Part shown: positions 17,487 through 25,950 of the stretch, one piece after another
Position numbering within the stretch: position 1 is the first letter of the stretch
Layout of the letters: each line of letters begins with the position of its first letter
NCBI GenBank assembly: GCA_002709005.1
Contig: PAPH01000017.1
Coordinates: 17,530 to 81,529 of the forward strand
From: Hyphomicrobiales bacterium
GTDB taxonomy: Bacteria > Pseudomonadota > Alphaproteobacteria > Rhizobiales > Rhizobiaceae
Length of the DNA stretch: 64,000 nucleotides
Direction of reading: 5' to 3'
Translations under genes and position numbers: made by a program
Notes under the pieces: generated by a model
The model's database searches: none
Told to the model about the DNA's origin: nothing
Seen by the model: the letters and a program-made list of their open reading frames with translations, nothing else

Positions 17487-19580
17487 TTGTCCGCATTCAA
17501 GCACCTTCCGGCCGCCCCCAGGGCCGAAGCCCGCTCCGCCAGCGACACCCGGCACGGCATTACCCGTACCGACCCCTATGCCTGGCTTAGAGCCGACAAC
17601 TGGCAGGCCGTCTTCAAGGATCCGGATATTCTCGATCCCGCCATCCGCGCACATCTGGAGGCGGAGAACGAATTCCAGAAAGCGGCGATGGCCGATACCG
17701 AGGAGTTGCAGAAGACGCTGCTCGCCGAAATGCGCGGCCGCATCAAGGAAGACGACAGTTCCGTGCCCTCGCCCGACGGCCCCTGGCGCTACGGGGTACG
17801 TTTCGTGACCGGCGGTGAGCAACCGATCTATTTCCGGCTGCCGCGCGAGGGCGGCGAGGAAGCGGTGCTTCTCGACGGCGACGAGGAAGCCAAGGACAAG
17901 GCCTATTTCCGGCTCGCCGGCACCTCGCATTCACCCGACCATGCCCGACTGGGCTGGGCCGCCGACGACAAGGGCTCGGAATTCTTCACGCTGCATGTGC
18001 GCGACACCGCGACCGGGAAGGATCTGCCCGACACGATCGAAAACACCGGCGGCGGTGCCGCCTGGGATGCGGACAGCCAGGGATTCTTCTATACGGCGGT
18101 CGACGACAACCACCGCCCCACCCACATCTACTATCACCGGCTCGGCACCGATCAGTCGGAAGATATCGTGGTGCGCGAGGAAACAGATTCCGGCTTCTTC
18201 ATGAGCGTGGGTTCGAGCCGGCTCAACGATTTCATCTTCATCGAGGTCAACGATCACGAGACCAGCGAGTGCTGGGTTCTGCCCGCAGACGAACCCAAGG
18301 CCGCGCCGCGCCTCGTTGCCGCCCGCCGCAGGGGAATCGAATATTCGCTGGAGGAAGGCGGCGACGTTTTCTTCATCCTGACCAATGCCGACGGCGCCAA
18401 GGACTTCAAGATCGTCGAGGCGCCGGTTTCCGCACCGGAACCTGAAAACTGGAAGGAAGTCGTGCCGCACGAGCCGGGTCGGCTGATCCTGGCCGTCTCC
18501 GCCTATGCCGGCCACATCGTCTGGCTCGAGCGCAAGGACGGCCTGCCGCGCTTGATCGTGCGTGACCGGAAGACCGGAGAGGACCACGCCATCGCCTTTG
18601 ATGAGGAGGCCTACTCGCTCGGCTTCCAGGGCTCGATGGAATACGACACCGACACGGTGCGCTTCTCCTATTCGTCGATGACCACCCCGGGACAGCTTTT
18701 CGAGTACAACATGCGCAGCCGCGAGCGCCGGCTCCTCAAGCAGGACGAGGTGCCTTCCGGGCACAGTCCCGACGACTACGTCACCCGCCGCATCATGGCG
18801 CCCGCCCAGGATGGCGAGCAGGTGCCGGTCACCCTCCTCTACCGCAAGGACACGCCGCTCGACGGTTCCGCGCCCTGCCTGCTCTACGGCTACGGCTCCT
18901 ACGGCATCGCCATTCCGGCAGGTTTCAACACCAATTGCCTGTCGCTGGTCGATCGCGGCTTCGTCTATGCCATTGCCCACATCCGTGGCGGCAAGGACAA
19001 GGGGTTTGCCTGGTACGAGAGCGGCAAGCGCGAAAAGAAGACGAATACCTTCCACGACTTCATCGCGGCGGCGCGCGCGCTGGTGGCCGAAGGGTTCACA
19101 AGCCACGAGAAGATCGTTGCGCAGGGTGGTTCCGCCGGCGGCATGCTGATGGGCGCGGTGGTCAACATGGCACCGTCGGCCTTCGGCGGCATCATCGCGG
19201 CGGTCCCCTTCGTCGATGTTCTCAACACCATGCTCGACGACACGCTGCCGCTCACCCCGCCCGAATGGCCCGAATGGGGCAATCCGGCCGCCTCGGAGCG
19301 AGACTACCGCACGATCGCGGCCTATTCGCCCTATGACAATGTCTCGCGGCAGGCCTATCCGCCAATCCTGGCGCTTGCAGGTCTCACCGATCCACGCGTG
19401 ACCTACTGGGAACCCGCCAAATGGGTGGCCCGGGTGCGGGAATTCTCCACCAGTGGCGAACCCGTCCTGTTGCGCACCAACATGTCCGCGGGCCATGGCG
19501 GCGCGGCCGGACGCTTCCAACGACTCGAGGAAATCGCCTTCGAGTACGCCTTCGCGCTCAAGGTCGTCGGCCTGGCCTAG
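17487..19580 (+). CDS. ptrB: oligopeptidase B (S9A prolyl-oligopeptidase family)
   Basis: 697 residues with an N-terminal beta-propeller (about 1-420) and a C-terminal alpha/beta-hydrolase. The catalytic triad is visible: Ser549 in GGSAGG, Asp635 in LTDPRVTYWEPAKW, and His670 in SAGHGGAAGR. It cleaves short peptides after basic residues in the cytoplasm, and the length and triad spacing fit the family. The start is a TTG with GGAG 6 nt upstream; no in-frame ATG lies near the conserved N-terminus (HGITRTDPYAWLR). A strongly folded palindrome sits just ahead of the ribosome-binding site, suggesting limited or regulated translation. It follows the dlt-like carrier gene by 119 bp on the same strand. 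Confidence 0.93.
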   Translation: MSAFKHLPAAPRAEARSASDTRHGITRTDPYAWLRADNWQAVFKDPDILDPAIRAHLEAENEFQKAAMADTEELQKTLLAEMRGRIKEDDSSVPSPDGPWRYGVRFVTGGEQPIYFRLPREGGEEAVLLDGDEEAKDKAYFRLAGTSHSPDHARLGWAADDKGSEFFTLHVRDTATGKDLPDTIENTGGGAAWDADSQGFFYTAVDDNHRPTHIYYHRLGTDQSEDIVVREETDSGFFMSVGSSRLNDFIFIEVNDHETSECWVLPADEPKAAPRLVAARRRGIEYSLEEGGDVFFILTNADGAKDFKIVEAPVSAPEPENWKEVVPHEPGRLILAVSAYAGHIVWLERKDGLPRLIVRDRKTGEDHAIAFDEEAYSLGFQGSMEYDTDTVRFSYSSMTTPGQLFEYNMRSRERRLLKQDEVPSGHSPDDYVTRRIMAPAQDGEQVPVTLLYRKDTPLDGSAPCLLYGYGSYGIAIPAGFNTNCLSLVDRGFVYAIAHIRGGKDKGFAWYESGKREKKTNTFHDFIAAARALVAEGFTSHEKIVAQGGSAGGMLMGAVVNMAPSAFGGIIAAVPFVDVLNTMLDDTLPLTPPEWPEWGNPAASERDYRTIAAYSPYDNVSRQAYPPILALAGLTDPRVTYWEPAKWVARVREFSTSGEPVLLRTNMSAGHGGAAGRFQRLEEIAFEYAFALKVVGLA

Positions 19581-19982
19581 CCGGCCTGGAAGCGGGCGTC
19601 TCGTTTCGGGACTTGCAGGCGGTGGCGACGGGTCGCCACCGCCTGTTCGTGCCATTATGGACAGGCTGGGGTTTTCGCGCCGATCGTCGTCAGCGCGACC
19701 TCGCCAGTGGCTCCAGAGGTTTCCGGCGATGGGCAGGCGGGAACTCCTTCAAAATCGCCCCTCGAACGTTGCAGGAGCGTTCCGGCACAGCGTTTACGAC
19801 CGGGAATTGCATGTCCCGCAATATTTCGCGGGCGCGTCCCAAATCAGGACTCTCTCATAAATCCTGCGTTTACGGGAGAAATCCAGTTATTCATTAAAAA
19901 TTTACGCACAATCTTAGGCTGATCCTTACCTGCCGCGGATAACTTCCCGCCAGTTTCTCAATTTGCCTGAGAGGGTCGAGCA
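19581..19982. other. intergenic stretch upstream of the first TadG-like gene
   Basis: 402 bp between ptrB and the TadG-like gene. The sequence becomes AT-rich near 19880-19920 (ATTCATTAAAAATTTACG), the likely promoter. Overlapping frames on the plus strand are short and start inside ptrB. No gene, repeat or clear terminator is seen. Confidence 0.5.
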
Positions 19983-21188
19983 ATGTTTATTCGACGGCTT
20001 GCGCATACCTGCCGTTCCTTCCTTCATAGCAAGGACGGCAACTTCGCGATGCTCGCGGCCACGCTGATTCCGCTGACTTTCGCGGCCGGCAGTTTCGCCG
20101 TCGACTTCGCCAACATCATCTCGATGAAGACCCGTCTTCAGGATGCCGCTGACGGAGCGGCCCTGGCGACATCGAGCCAGTTGGCGGCGAAAAAAATCAC
20201 CGCGGCGGAAGCCAAGCAATACGCGGAAGACTATTTCAGGGGCATGGTCGCCGAGAGCAACGGCTCCTTCTCGACCTATTCCGCGACGCCGGTGGCGACC
20301 ATCACGCCGATTCCCAACGGCCCCTCGACCATCTGGCAGGTCGAAGTCACGACCATCGGAACGCAGAAGCTCACGCCGATGGCCAAAATGGTCGGCCGGA
20401 GCACGGTCCATGTCAACGTCGCCAGCGTATCGGAGGCGACCACCGAAGCCACCTATCCGGTTTCGATGTATCTGGTGCTCGACCATTCAGGCTCAATGGG
20501 GTGGGATTCGGGTCAGACAACCGGCGTGGAAGTGACGAAATATTGCCGGTACTGGTGGGGGGGCCGCTACGAGTGTGGCACCGAGATCCAGAACCAACCG
20601 ATTTCCAAGATCAACGTGCTGAAGAAGGCCGTTGCCGACCTTGTCGCGGACGTCAAGGCGTCGGATCCCGATAACAAGTATGCGCGCATGGGCGCGGTCT
20701 CCTACAACAACAAGACGACAGAATACGACAAGCTTCAGGCTGACTGGGACAAGAACCGGGTGGTGACTTTCACCAATGCGCTCGAGGCGAAAGACGGCAC
20801 CAACTCGATGTACGCGATGGCCTGGGCGTATGACAGGCTCGCCGGGGCCACTTCCCCCGAGGTAAGCGCACACCACTACAAGAATGGCGCAGACGATCCA
20901 GCCAAGTTCATCGTCTTCATGACCGACGGCCAAAACGAGACCGGATCGTCATCCGGGGACGATTACGTCGATCGCGAAACGATGAAGTCATGCACCGACG
21001 CGAAGAACAAAGGTGTCACGATTTTCTCCGTGGCATTCCAGGCCCCCGATCGCGGCAAGGCGTTGCTGGCGTCGTGTTCGTCCGGCACCGGCTTCTATTA
21101 CGACGCAAGCAGTGCGGACGAGCTGATTGCCGCCTTCAAGGAAATCGGCGAGAAGGCGACAAACCGCTCGAACAGGCTGACCATGTAA
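19983..21188 (+). CDS. TadG-like pilus-assembly protein with von Willebrand A domain
   Basis: 401 residues. The N-terminus carries a TadE/TadG-type signal anchor, DGNFAMLAATLIPLTFAAGSF, then AVDFANIISMKTRLQDAADG. A VWA domain spans about 155-395, with an intact MIDAS start DHSGSMGW, a conserved Thr in KDGTNSMY and the Asp of VFMTDGQNE. A Cys pair in the KYCRYWWGGRYECG loop may form a disulfide outside. It is probably anchored in the inner membrane with the VWA domain in the periplasm. No other tad genes are close. A TadG-like paralog lies at 23802. A terminator follows at 21217. The GAGAGGGTCGAGCA ribosome-binding region precedes the ATG. Confidence 0.85.
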   Translation: MFIRRLAHTCRSFLHSKDGNFAMLAATLIPLTFAAGSFAVDFANIISMKTRLQDAADGAALATSSQLAAKKITAAEAKQYAEDYFRGMVAESNGSFSTYSATPVATITPIPNGPSTIWQVEVTTIGTQKLTPMAKMVGRSTVHVNVASVSEATTEATYPVSMYLVLDHSGSMGWDSGQTTGVEVTKYCRYWWGGRYECGTEIQNQPISKINVLKKAVADLVADVKASDPDNKYARMGAVSYNNKTTEYDKLQADWDKNRVVTFTNALEAKDGTNSMYAMAWAYDRLAGATSPEVSAHHYKNGADDPAKFIVFMTDGQNETGSSSGDDYVDRETMKSCTDAKNKGVTIFSVAFQAPDRGKALLASCSSGTGFYYDASSADELIAAFKEIGEKATNRSNRLTM

Positions 21189-21216
21189 CTCCCGGAACAA
21201 GGGAGATAAAGCAACG

Positions 21217-21246
21217 ACGCCGGGCCATCGCGCCCGGCGTTTCTTC
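21217..21246 (+). terminator. intrinsic terminator after the first TadG-like gene
   Basis: A 9-bp stem (ACGCCGGGC/GCCCGGCGT) with a 6-nt loop is followed by TTTCTT, between convergent genes. T-residues follow only on the plus strand. Confidence 0.85.
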
Positions 21247-21264
21247 TGGCCGGGTTGCGTCCGC

Positions 21265-22233
21265 TCAGTAGCCGTTCGGCCGTTCGGGAACCGCTTTGAG
21301 ATAGGTCGCTATCGCTTCGCGGTCGGAGGCCGTGAGTTCGGCCATGTTCTTCTGCACATCGACCATTGGGCCGCCGACGCTGTCGAAATCCGGGGTGAAA
21401 CCGCTTTCGAGGTAGTAGGCGATGTCGGAAGCGCTCCAGCCGGCGATATCGGGGCCGCCGGGCGTGATGTTGGGTACCACGCCTTCGCCTTCCGGGTTCG
21501 GCGCGCCGGCCAGCCATTCGCCCGACCGGAACCCGCCGAGAGCATTGCGCGGCGTGTGGCACTCTCCGCAATGGCCTGGCCCCTCGACCAGATATTGACC
21601 GCGCAGAACCTGGTCATCCGCATTCGCGAGCTCGACGCGCGGACCGTCGTCGAAGAACATGAACTTCCATCCCCCGACCAGCCTGCGGATCGAGAAGGGA
21701 AACTTCAGTTCATGCGCGGCATTCGTCTTGTCGCTCGCGGGCAACGTTCCGAGATAGGCAAACAGGTCGGCAACATCCTGATCCGTCATCCGCACGTAGG
21801 ATCCGTAGGGAAAGGACGGATAGAAATGCCCGCCGGACGGGCTGACGCCGGCCAGCATCGCATTGGCGAAATCAGCAAGCGACCAGCCGCCGATTCCCGC
21901 TTCCGGATCGGGCGAGATGTTGGGCACGACGAAGGTACCGAAGTTGCTGGTCAATCGGTGACCGCCGGAGAGGATCTTGCGCTCCTCGCCCTCGGCATTA
22001 TCGGCCGCGTGGCAGGAGGCGCAGCCGCCGGCCCAGAAGATGGTCTCGCCGCGCGCCGCATCGGCGTCCACAGCGTCGATGGCGGCGATCCGGTCGTCGC
22101 CGAGCGGTTTCGGAGCGGTCACGAACCAGAATACACCCGCGCCGACGATGGCGGCTACGGCCAGAGCGCCCACAATATAGATGCCCGCCCCTTTCGAGGC
22201 GGGCCGGGGTTCATTGCTGTCGGGAGGTGTCAT
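21265..22233 (-). CDS. membrane-anchored dihaem cytochrome c
   Basis: 322 residues. A single N-terminal membrane helix (about 18-40) anchors two cytochrome c domains with haem sites C71-A-S-C74-H75 and C222-G-E-C225-H226. Axial methionines probably lie in GGPMVDVQ and in the first domain's AMLAGVSP region. This architecture resembles the cytochrome c subunits of alcohol/aldehyde or gluconate dehydrogenases (which often carry three haems), but no dehydrogenase is nearby. It is coupled by a 4-bp overlap to the cytochrome c' gene, so the pair is co-translated. It likely passes electrons in the periplasm toward an oxidase. The direct partner is inferred. Confidence 0.88.
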   Translation of the reverse strand: MTPPDSNEPRPASKGAGIYIVGALAVAAIVGAGVFWFVTAPKPLGDDRIAAIDAVDADAARGETIFWAGGCASCHAADNAEGEERKILSGGHRLTSNFGTFVVPNISPDPEAGIGGWSLADFANAMLAGVSPSGGHFYPSFPYGSYVRMTDQDVADLFAYLGTLPASDKTNAAHELKFPFSIRRLVGGWKFMFFDDGPRVELANADDQVLRGQYLVEGPGHCGECHTPRNALGGFRSGEWLAGAPNPEGEGVVPNITPGGPDIAGWSASDIAYYLESGFTPDFDSVGGPMVDVQKNMAELTASDREAIATYLKAVPERPNGY

Positions 22234-22676
22234 CCCTCTTTCTTCAGCCTGTAGGTCTCGTGGCAGCTACCGCAATTCTTGGTCAGCGGACCGAACATGG
22301 CCTTCAGGCCGTCGACATCGGAAGGCGGGCTGGCGATGCCGGCATCTGCGGCGTCCTTGAGAGCAATGGCCTTGGCCTCGAAGTCAGCCTTGTTTTCCCA
22401 GATCGCGGGCGCGGCTTCCGTTTCCATCCCGGTCTCGGTTCCTTCCGGGAACTGCGCCGGGAATTCGGCCATGGTCTTGGAAATCGTCGTCAGCGCCTCG
22501 ATGACCTTGGCCTGATCGAAATCGTCTTCGCCCTTCACCATCTTGGCCATGGCACCGGTGGCGCCACCGACATGCTTCATCATTTCCTGACGCATTTCCT
22601 GCGGCTCGGCGGCATAGGCGGCCGCCACGGCTGTCAGGCCGAAAGTGGCTGCGGTGATCAAGGTTCTGAATTTCAT
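22230..22676 (-). CDS. cytochrome c' (four-helix-bundle c-type cytochrome)
   Basis: 148 residues with a clear Sec signal peptide (FRTLITAATFGLTAVAAAYA, cleaved near AYA-AEP). The haem-binding motif C135-G-S-C138-H139 lies at the C-terminus, as in cytochrome c' and cytochrome c-556 proteins. These are periplasmic; cytochrome c' binds NO and protects against it, while c-556 types transfer electrons. The downstream dihaem cytochrome gene overlaps it by 4 bp, which argues for an electron-transfer pair. No NO-responsive (NnrR/FNR) box is evident upstream. Confidence 0.9.
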   Translation of the reverse strand: MKFRTLITAATFGLTAVAAAYAAEPQEMRQEMMKHVGGATGAMAKMVKGEDDFDQAKVIEALTTISKTMAEFPAQFPEGTETGMETEAAPAIWENKADFEAKAIALKDAADAGIASPPSDVDGLKAMFGPLTKNCGSCHETYRLKKEG

Positions 22677-22778
22677 GAACTGCTCCGTTTGTCGTTGGTC
22701 ATTAGGCGATGGCCCATGATTGCGGTCCGTTTCGGTCGCGGGAAGTCACATAAGCGTGAACGCATAAATCCGCGCGGA

Positions 22779-22814
22779 CAAAAAAATCCTCCGGGGCGCA
22801 AACCCCGGAGGATT
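22779..22814 (-). terminator. intrinsic terminator of sodB
   Basis: On the minus strand a 12-bp stem (AATCCTCCGGGG/CCCCGGAGGATT) with a 6-nt loop is followed by seven T residues, 24 bp after the sodB stop. It is one of the strongest terminators in the window. Confidence 0.95.
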
Positions 22815-22838
22815 TCGTCTCGTTCCGTAGAACCGAAA

Positions 22839-23441
22839 TCAGACTGCGGCTTCGTACATTTCGAGAACGTGATCCCAGTTGATCAGGTTGTCGACGAAGG
22901 CCTCGAGATATTTCGGACGCGCGTTGCGGTAGTCGATGTAGTAGGAGTGTTCCCAAACGTCGACGCCGAGGATCGGGCTTGCACCGTGCATCAGCGGGTT
23001 TTCGCCGTTCGGGGTCTTCATGATCTGGACCTTGCCGTCCTTGACCGCGAGCCAGGCCCAGCCGGAACCGAACTGGCCGACGCCGGCTGCGACGAAATCG
23101 GACTTGAACTTGTCGAAGCCGCCGAGATCGCTGTCGATGGCCTTCTGCAGGGCGCCCGGAAGCTTGTTGCCGCCGCCGTCCTTCTTCATCCACTGCCAGA
23201 AGTGCAGGTGGTTGAAATGCTGGCCGACATTGTTGATCACGCCGGCATTGCCGTCCTTGTAGGCGGCCTTGCAGATTTCCTCGAGGGACTTGCCTTCATA
23301 AGGCGAACCGGCGAGCAGTTCGTTGCCCTTCGTCACGTAAGCCTGGTGGTGCTTGTCGTGGTGAAACTCGAGGGTTTCCTTGGACATGTAGGGGGCGAGT
23401 GCCTCATAGTCATAAGGCAGGGACGGCAGTTCGAGAGCCAT
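22839..23441 (-). CDS. sodB: superoxide dismutase, Fe/Mn family (Fe type)
   Basis: 200 residues, full length. Metal ligands are visible in order: His in LEFHHDKHHQAYV, His in NNVGQHFNHLHFW, Asp and His in GVDVWEHSYYIDYRNARP. The GHQHFN-equivalent VGQHFNH and the absence of a signal peptide fit a cytoplasmic Fe-SOD; Fe versus Mn use cannot be settled by eye. It converts superoxide to H2O2 and O2. The ATG at 23441 has GGGAGAAG upstream; a longer frame to 23540 adds residues without similarity. A strong terminator follows, and an EcfG-like promoter lies about 160 bp upstream. Confidence 0.95.
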   Translation of the reverse strand: MALELPSLPYDYEALAPYMSKETLEFHHDKHHQAYVTKGNELLAGSPYEGKSLEEICKAAYKDGNAGVINNVGQHFNHLHFWQWMKKDGGGNKLPGALQKAIDSDLGGFDKFKSDFVAAGVGQFGSGWAWLAVKDGKVQIMKTPNGENPLMHGASPILGVDVWEHSYYIDYRNARPKYLEAFVDNLINWDHVLEMYEAAV

Positions 23442-23801
23442 GGTTGCTTCTCCCTTTTCGGTTATGCGGCGCTCATTGCGCCTTTCGGAAAATATCGTGC
23501 GATACGCACCTTGAACTTGAAATACCCGGGCGGCGGACAACCCGCGCTGGAAATAGCATTATCAACGTCTTGCATCCAACATAGTGCCGCACCCTTGCTC
23601 TGGCAACGCGACGCGGGACGCTTTTGTTCCGTTGCCGTTTCGCAGACGACGAAGCAGGTCGCGAAGACCGTTCGGCAGGTGCGGTTTCCGATCCTTACCA
23701 ATGCGTAAATCAGATTTTTTGAATTCGATCCGAGCTTCGGAAAGAATTCTAACCTTTTGCCGGTATTGGTCGACACAGGACAGTCCCTGGAGACCAAGAA
23801 A
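23442..23801. other. divergent region between sodB and the second TadG-like gene
   Basis: 360 bp holding the sodB promoter region (minus) and the promoter and ribosome-binding site of the TadG-like gene (plus). An EcfG-like motif lies at 23605-23630. AT-rich sequence near 23705-23760 is the likely plus-strand promoter. No gene is supported. Confidence 0.5.
23605..23630 (-). promoter_or_regulatory. sodB: EcfG/RpoE2-like promoter upstream of sodB
   Basis: On the minus strand GGAAC (23630-23626) is followed after exactly 17 nt by CGTT (23608-23605), the consensus for the alphaproteobacterial general-stress sigma factor EcfG/RpoE2. It points at sodB, giving a leader of about 155 nt. The motif is short and chance occurrence is possible. 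Confidence 0.45.
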
Positions 23802-25097
23802 ATGTGCGCACTGCTCCGCAAATTTCGAGCTGACCGAAAAGGCAACTTCGCGATCACCTCAGCGGTGGCGATTCTGCCGCTGTTCGCCGCGGCCGGCCTG
23901 GGCCTCGACTTGTCCAACGCCTATTCCGCCCGGACCAAGCTGGACAATGCCGCGGATTCGGCGGTTCTAGCTGCACTGCAGAGCGCCTCGAGCGACTTGA
24001 AGACCAAGGGGCAGTCAAAATCCTATTCCGCGCATGAACTGCTCGGCAAGGATATGATGGATGCCAATCTGGAAGCGGAATACGGCATCTCGCTCAAGGC
24101 CTTCACCGTCGAGGTGACCAATACCGGCACGGCGCTGCAGGCCAAAGCGACCTATGACGCCGAGCTCGAAACAAGGATCATGCGCGTCTTCAACCGTGAC
24201 GAGGTGCGGATCGCCAACGAAGTGCTCGCCAGCACGCAGCTCGATCAGAAGATGAGCGTCTACATGCTTCTCGACAACACGCCGTCCATGGGCGTGGCTG
24301 CAACGACCGCCGACATCACGAAGTTGGTCGGCGCGACCGCAAACAAGCAGACAAATGCAAAATGCGCCTTCGCATGCCACGCCGAAGACGACGGGGACAA
24401 CTACTACAACCTCGCCAAGGGCATCGGCGTGAATATGCGCATCGACATCGTGCGTGAGGCCACCCAGAAGGTGATGGACGAGTTCCACGCGAAGACGGCC
24501 TTCCCGGATCAGTACAAGGTCGCGGTCTACTCTTTCGGCAAGACGGCCGAGAACATGCAACTGACCGAGGTCGCCGCTCCTTCGAGCGACTTCCAGACGC
24601 AAAAGCAGCTGACCGCCGCTCTCGACCTGATGACGATCCCGTACCAGAACTACAACGACGACCAGCAGACCGATTTCGACGGAACACTGAAATCCCTGCG
24701 GCAGGTCATCAAGCAGGACGAGGCCAAGGGCGACAATTCGCAAAAGATCGTCTTCGTGGTGACCGACGGGGTCGGGGATTCCGCGAAACCCTACAACTGC
24801 ACGAGAAACAACGTTAACAGCAAACCGCGCTGCATCGAACCACTCGACATCAAGGCCTGTGAGCAGATCAAGAAGCAGGGCTACAAACTCGCGGTGCTCT
24901 ACACGACGTACCTGCCGTTGCCGACAAACGACTTCTACAAGAAATGGGTCGCGCCGTTCCAGGCGGATATCCCTGGAAAACTTGCAACCTGTGCGACGCC
25001 GGGCCTATTCGCGGAAGTGGGCTTCGGAGCCTCGATCCCCGACGCGATGACGGAACTTCTGAATTCGGCAACCACGATGCCACGCCTGATCTACTAG
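23802..25097 (+). CDS. second TadG-like protein with divergent von Willebrand A domain
   Basis: 431 residues. The N-terminal anchor ADRKGNFAITSAVAILPLFA plus AGLGLDLSNAYSARTKLDNAAD is of TadE/TadG type. The VWA region (about 165-425) begins LLDNTPSMGVA, where the first MIDAS serine of DxSxS is replaced by threonine; the Asp of VVTDGVGD is kept. Cysteines in AKCAFACHAEDDG and later loops suggest disulfides in the periplasm. The ATG at 23802 has GGAG 9 nt upstream and was preferred to a TTG at 23757. It resembles the gene at 19983 in layout and both stand without other tad genes. A terminator follows. Confidence 0.82.
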   Translation: MCALLRKFRADRKGNFAITSAVAILPLFAAAGLGLDLSNAYSARTKLDNAADSAVLAALQSASSDLKTKGQSKSYSAHELLGKDMMDANLEAEYGISLKAFTVEVTNTGTALQAKATYDAELETRIMRVFNRDEVRIANEVLASTQLDQKMSVYMLLDNTPSMGVAATTADITKLVGATANKQTNAKCAFACHAEDDGDNYYNLAKGIGVNMRIDIVREATQKVMDEFHAKTAFPDQYKVAVYSFGKTAENMQLTEVAAPSSDFQTQKQLTAALDLMTIPYQNYNDDQQTDFDGTLKSLRQVIKQDEAKGDNSQKIVFVVTDGVGDSAKPYNCTRNNVNSKPRCIEPLDIKACEQIKKQGYKLAVLYTTYLPLPTNDFYKKWVAPFQADIPGKLATCATPGLFAEVGFGASIPDAMTELLNSATTMPRLIY

Positions 25098-25124
25098 GTC
25101 GCTGAGCTTTCGACTTGCCTCCTG

Positions 25125-25153
25125 CGCCGGCCCTCGGGCCGGCGTTTTTGTTT
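25125..25153 (+). terminator. intrinsic terminator after the second TadG-like gene
   Basis: A G+C-rich stem (CGCCGGCCC/GGGCCGGCG) with a tight TCG loop region is followed by TTTTTGTTTT, 27 bp after the stop codon. Confidence 0.92.
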
Positions 25154-25244
25154 TCACGCCTTTGCGCCCCATGGTCTTGCCGCGACACAGGCGCCCTCTA
25201 CCTCAGAGGGCTCGTTTTCAATTTCGCTCACCGGAGCTTTCCGC

Positions 25245-25946
25245 ATGTCACTTGATGCCTTCCCGATCACCAGACGCTGGCCCGCTTCCGACCCCTCCGT
25301 TCTCCAGCTCTATTCCTTCCCGACGCCAAACGGCATCAAGGTTTCGGCGATGCTGGAGGAAACAGGCCTCGCCTACGAGGCGCACAGGGTGTCGATCATG
25401 GACGACGACCAGATGACGCCGGAGTTCCTGTCGCTCAATCCCAACAACAAGATCCCGGCAATCATCGATCCGGACGGTCCCGGCGGCAAGCCGATGGGCT
25501 TGTTCGAAACCGGTGCGATCCTGATCTATCTCGCCGAGAAGACCGGCCTGTTCCTCTCCGAGGATCCCGTCGAGCGCTATCAGGCGATCCAGTGGGTGAT
25601 GTGGCAGATGGGCGGCGCCGGACCGATGTTCGGCCAATTCGGCTTCTTCTTCAAAATGGGCGGCAAGGCGATCGAGGACACCCGCCCGCTCGAGCGCTAT
25701 ACCAATGAGAGCAAGCGTCTGCTCAAGGTTCTCGACGGCCATCTCGCACACCGCGAGCATGTGGCGGGCACGGCCTATTCGATTGCCGACATGGCAATCT
25801 GGCCGTGGGTCAACGTGCTCAGCGGATTCTACGGAGCCGGTGAACAGCTCGAACTCGACACGTTCCAGAACGTCAAACGCTGGCTCGCCGCCTGCACCGA
25901 GCGGCCTGCGAGCAAGAAGGCCGTCAACATTCCACCACGGAAATGA
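25245..25946 (+). CDS. Nu-class glutathione S-transferase / disulfide-bond oxidoreductase (YfcG-like)
   Basis: 233 residues. The thioredoxin-like N-domain has YSFPTPNGIKVSAMLEETGL and NPNNKIPAIIDPDG, then LFETGAILIYLAEKTG; the C-domain has QWVMWQMGGAGPMFGQ and YSIADMAIWPWVN. These stretches are close to E. coli YfcG/YghU. Such enzymes bind two glutathiones and reduce disulfides or organic peroxides in the cytoplasm. It has no signal peptide. It stands alone between a terminator and a convergent aminotransferase gene, with CCGGAGC 10 nt before the ATG. Confidence 0.9.
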   Translation: MSLDAFPITRRWPASDPSVLQLYSFPTPNGIKVSAMLEETGLAYEAHRVSIMDDDQMTPEFLSLNPNNKIPAIIDPDGPGGKPMGLFETGAILIYLAEKTGLFLSEDPVERYQAIQWVMWQMGGAGPMFGQFGFFFKMGGKAIEDTRPLERYTNESKRLLKVLDGHLAHREHVAGTAYSIADMAIWPWVNVLSGFYGAGEQLELDTFQNVKRWLAACTERPASKKAVNIPPRK

Positions 25947-25950
25947 ACCT

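Noticed and set aside
17931..19655. 574-codon minus-strand frame antisense to ptrB
   Set aside because: Frame follows codon-position G+C of ptrB; product has no recognisable fold and lies wholly inside a well-supported gene.
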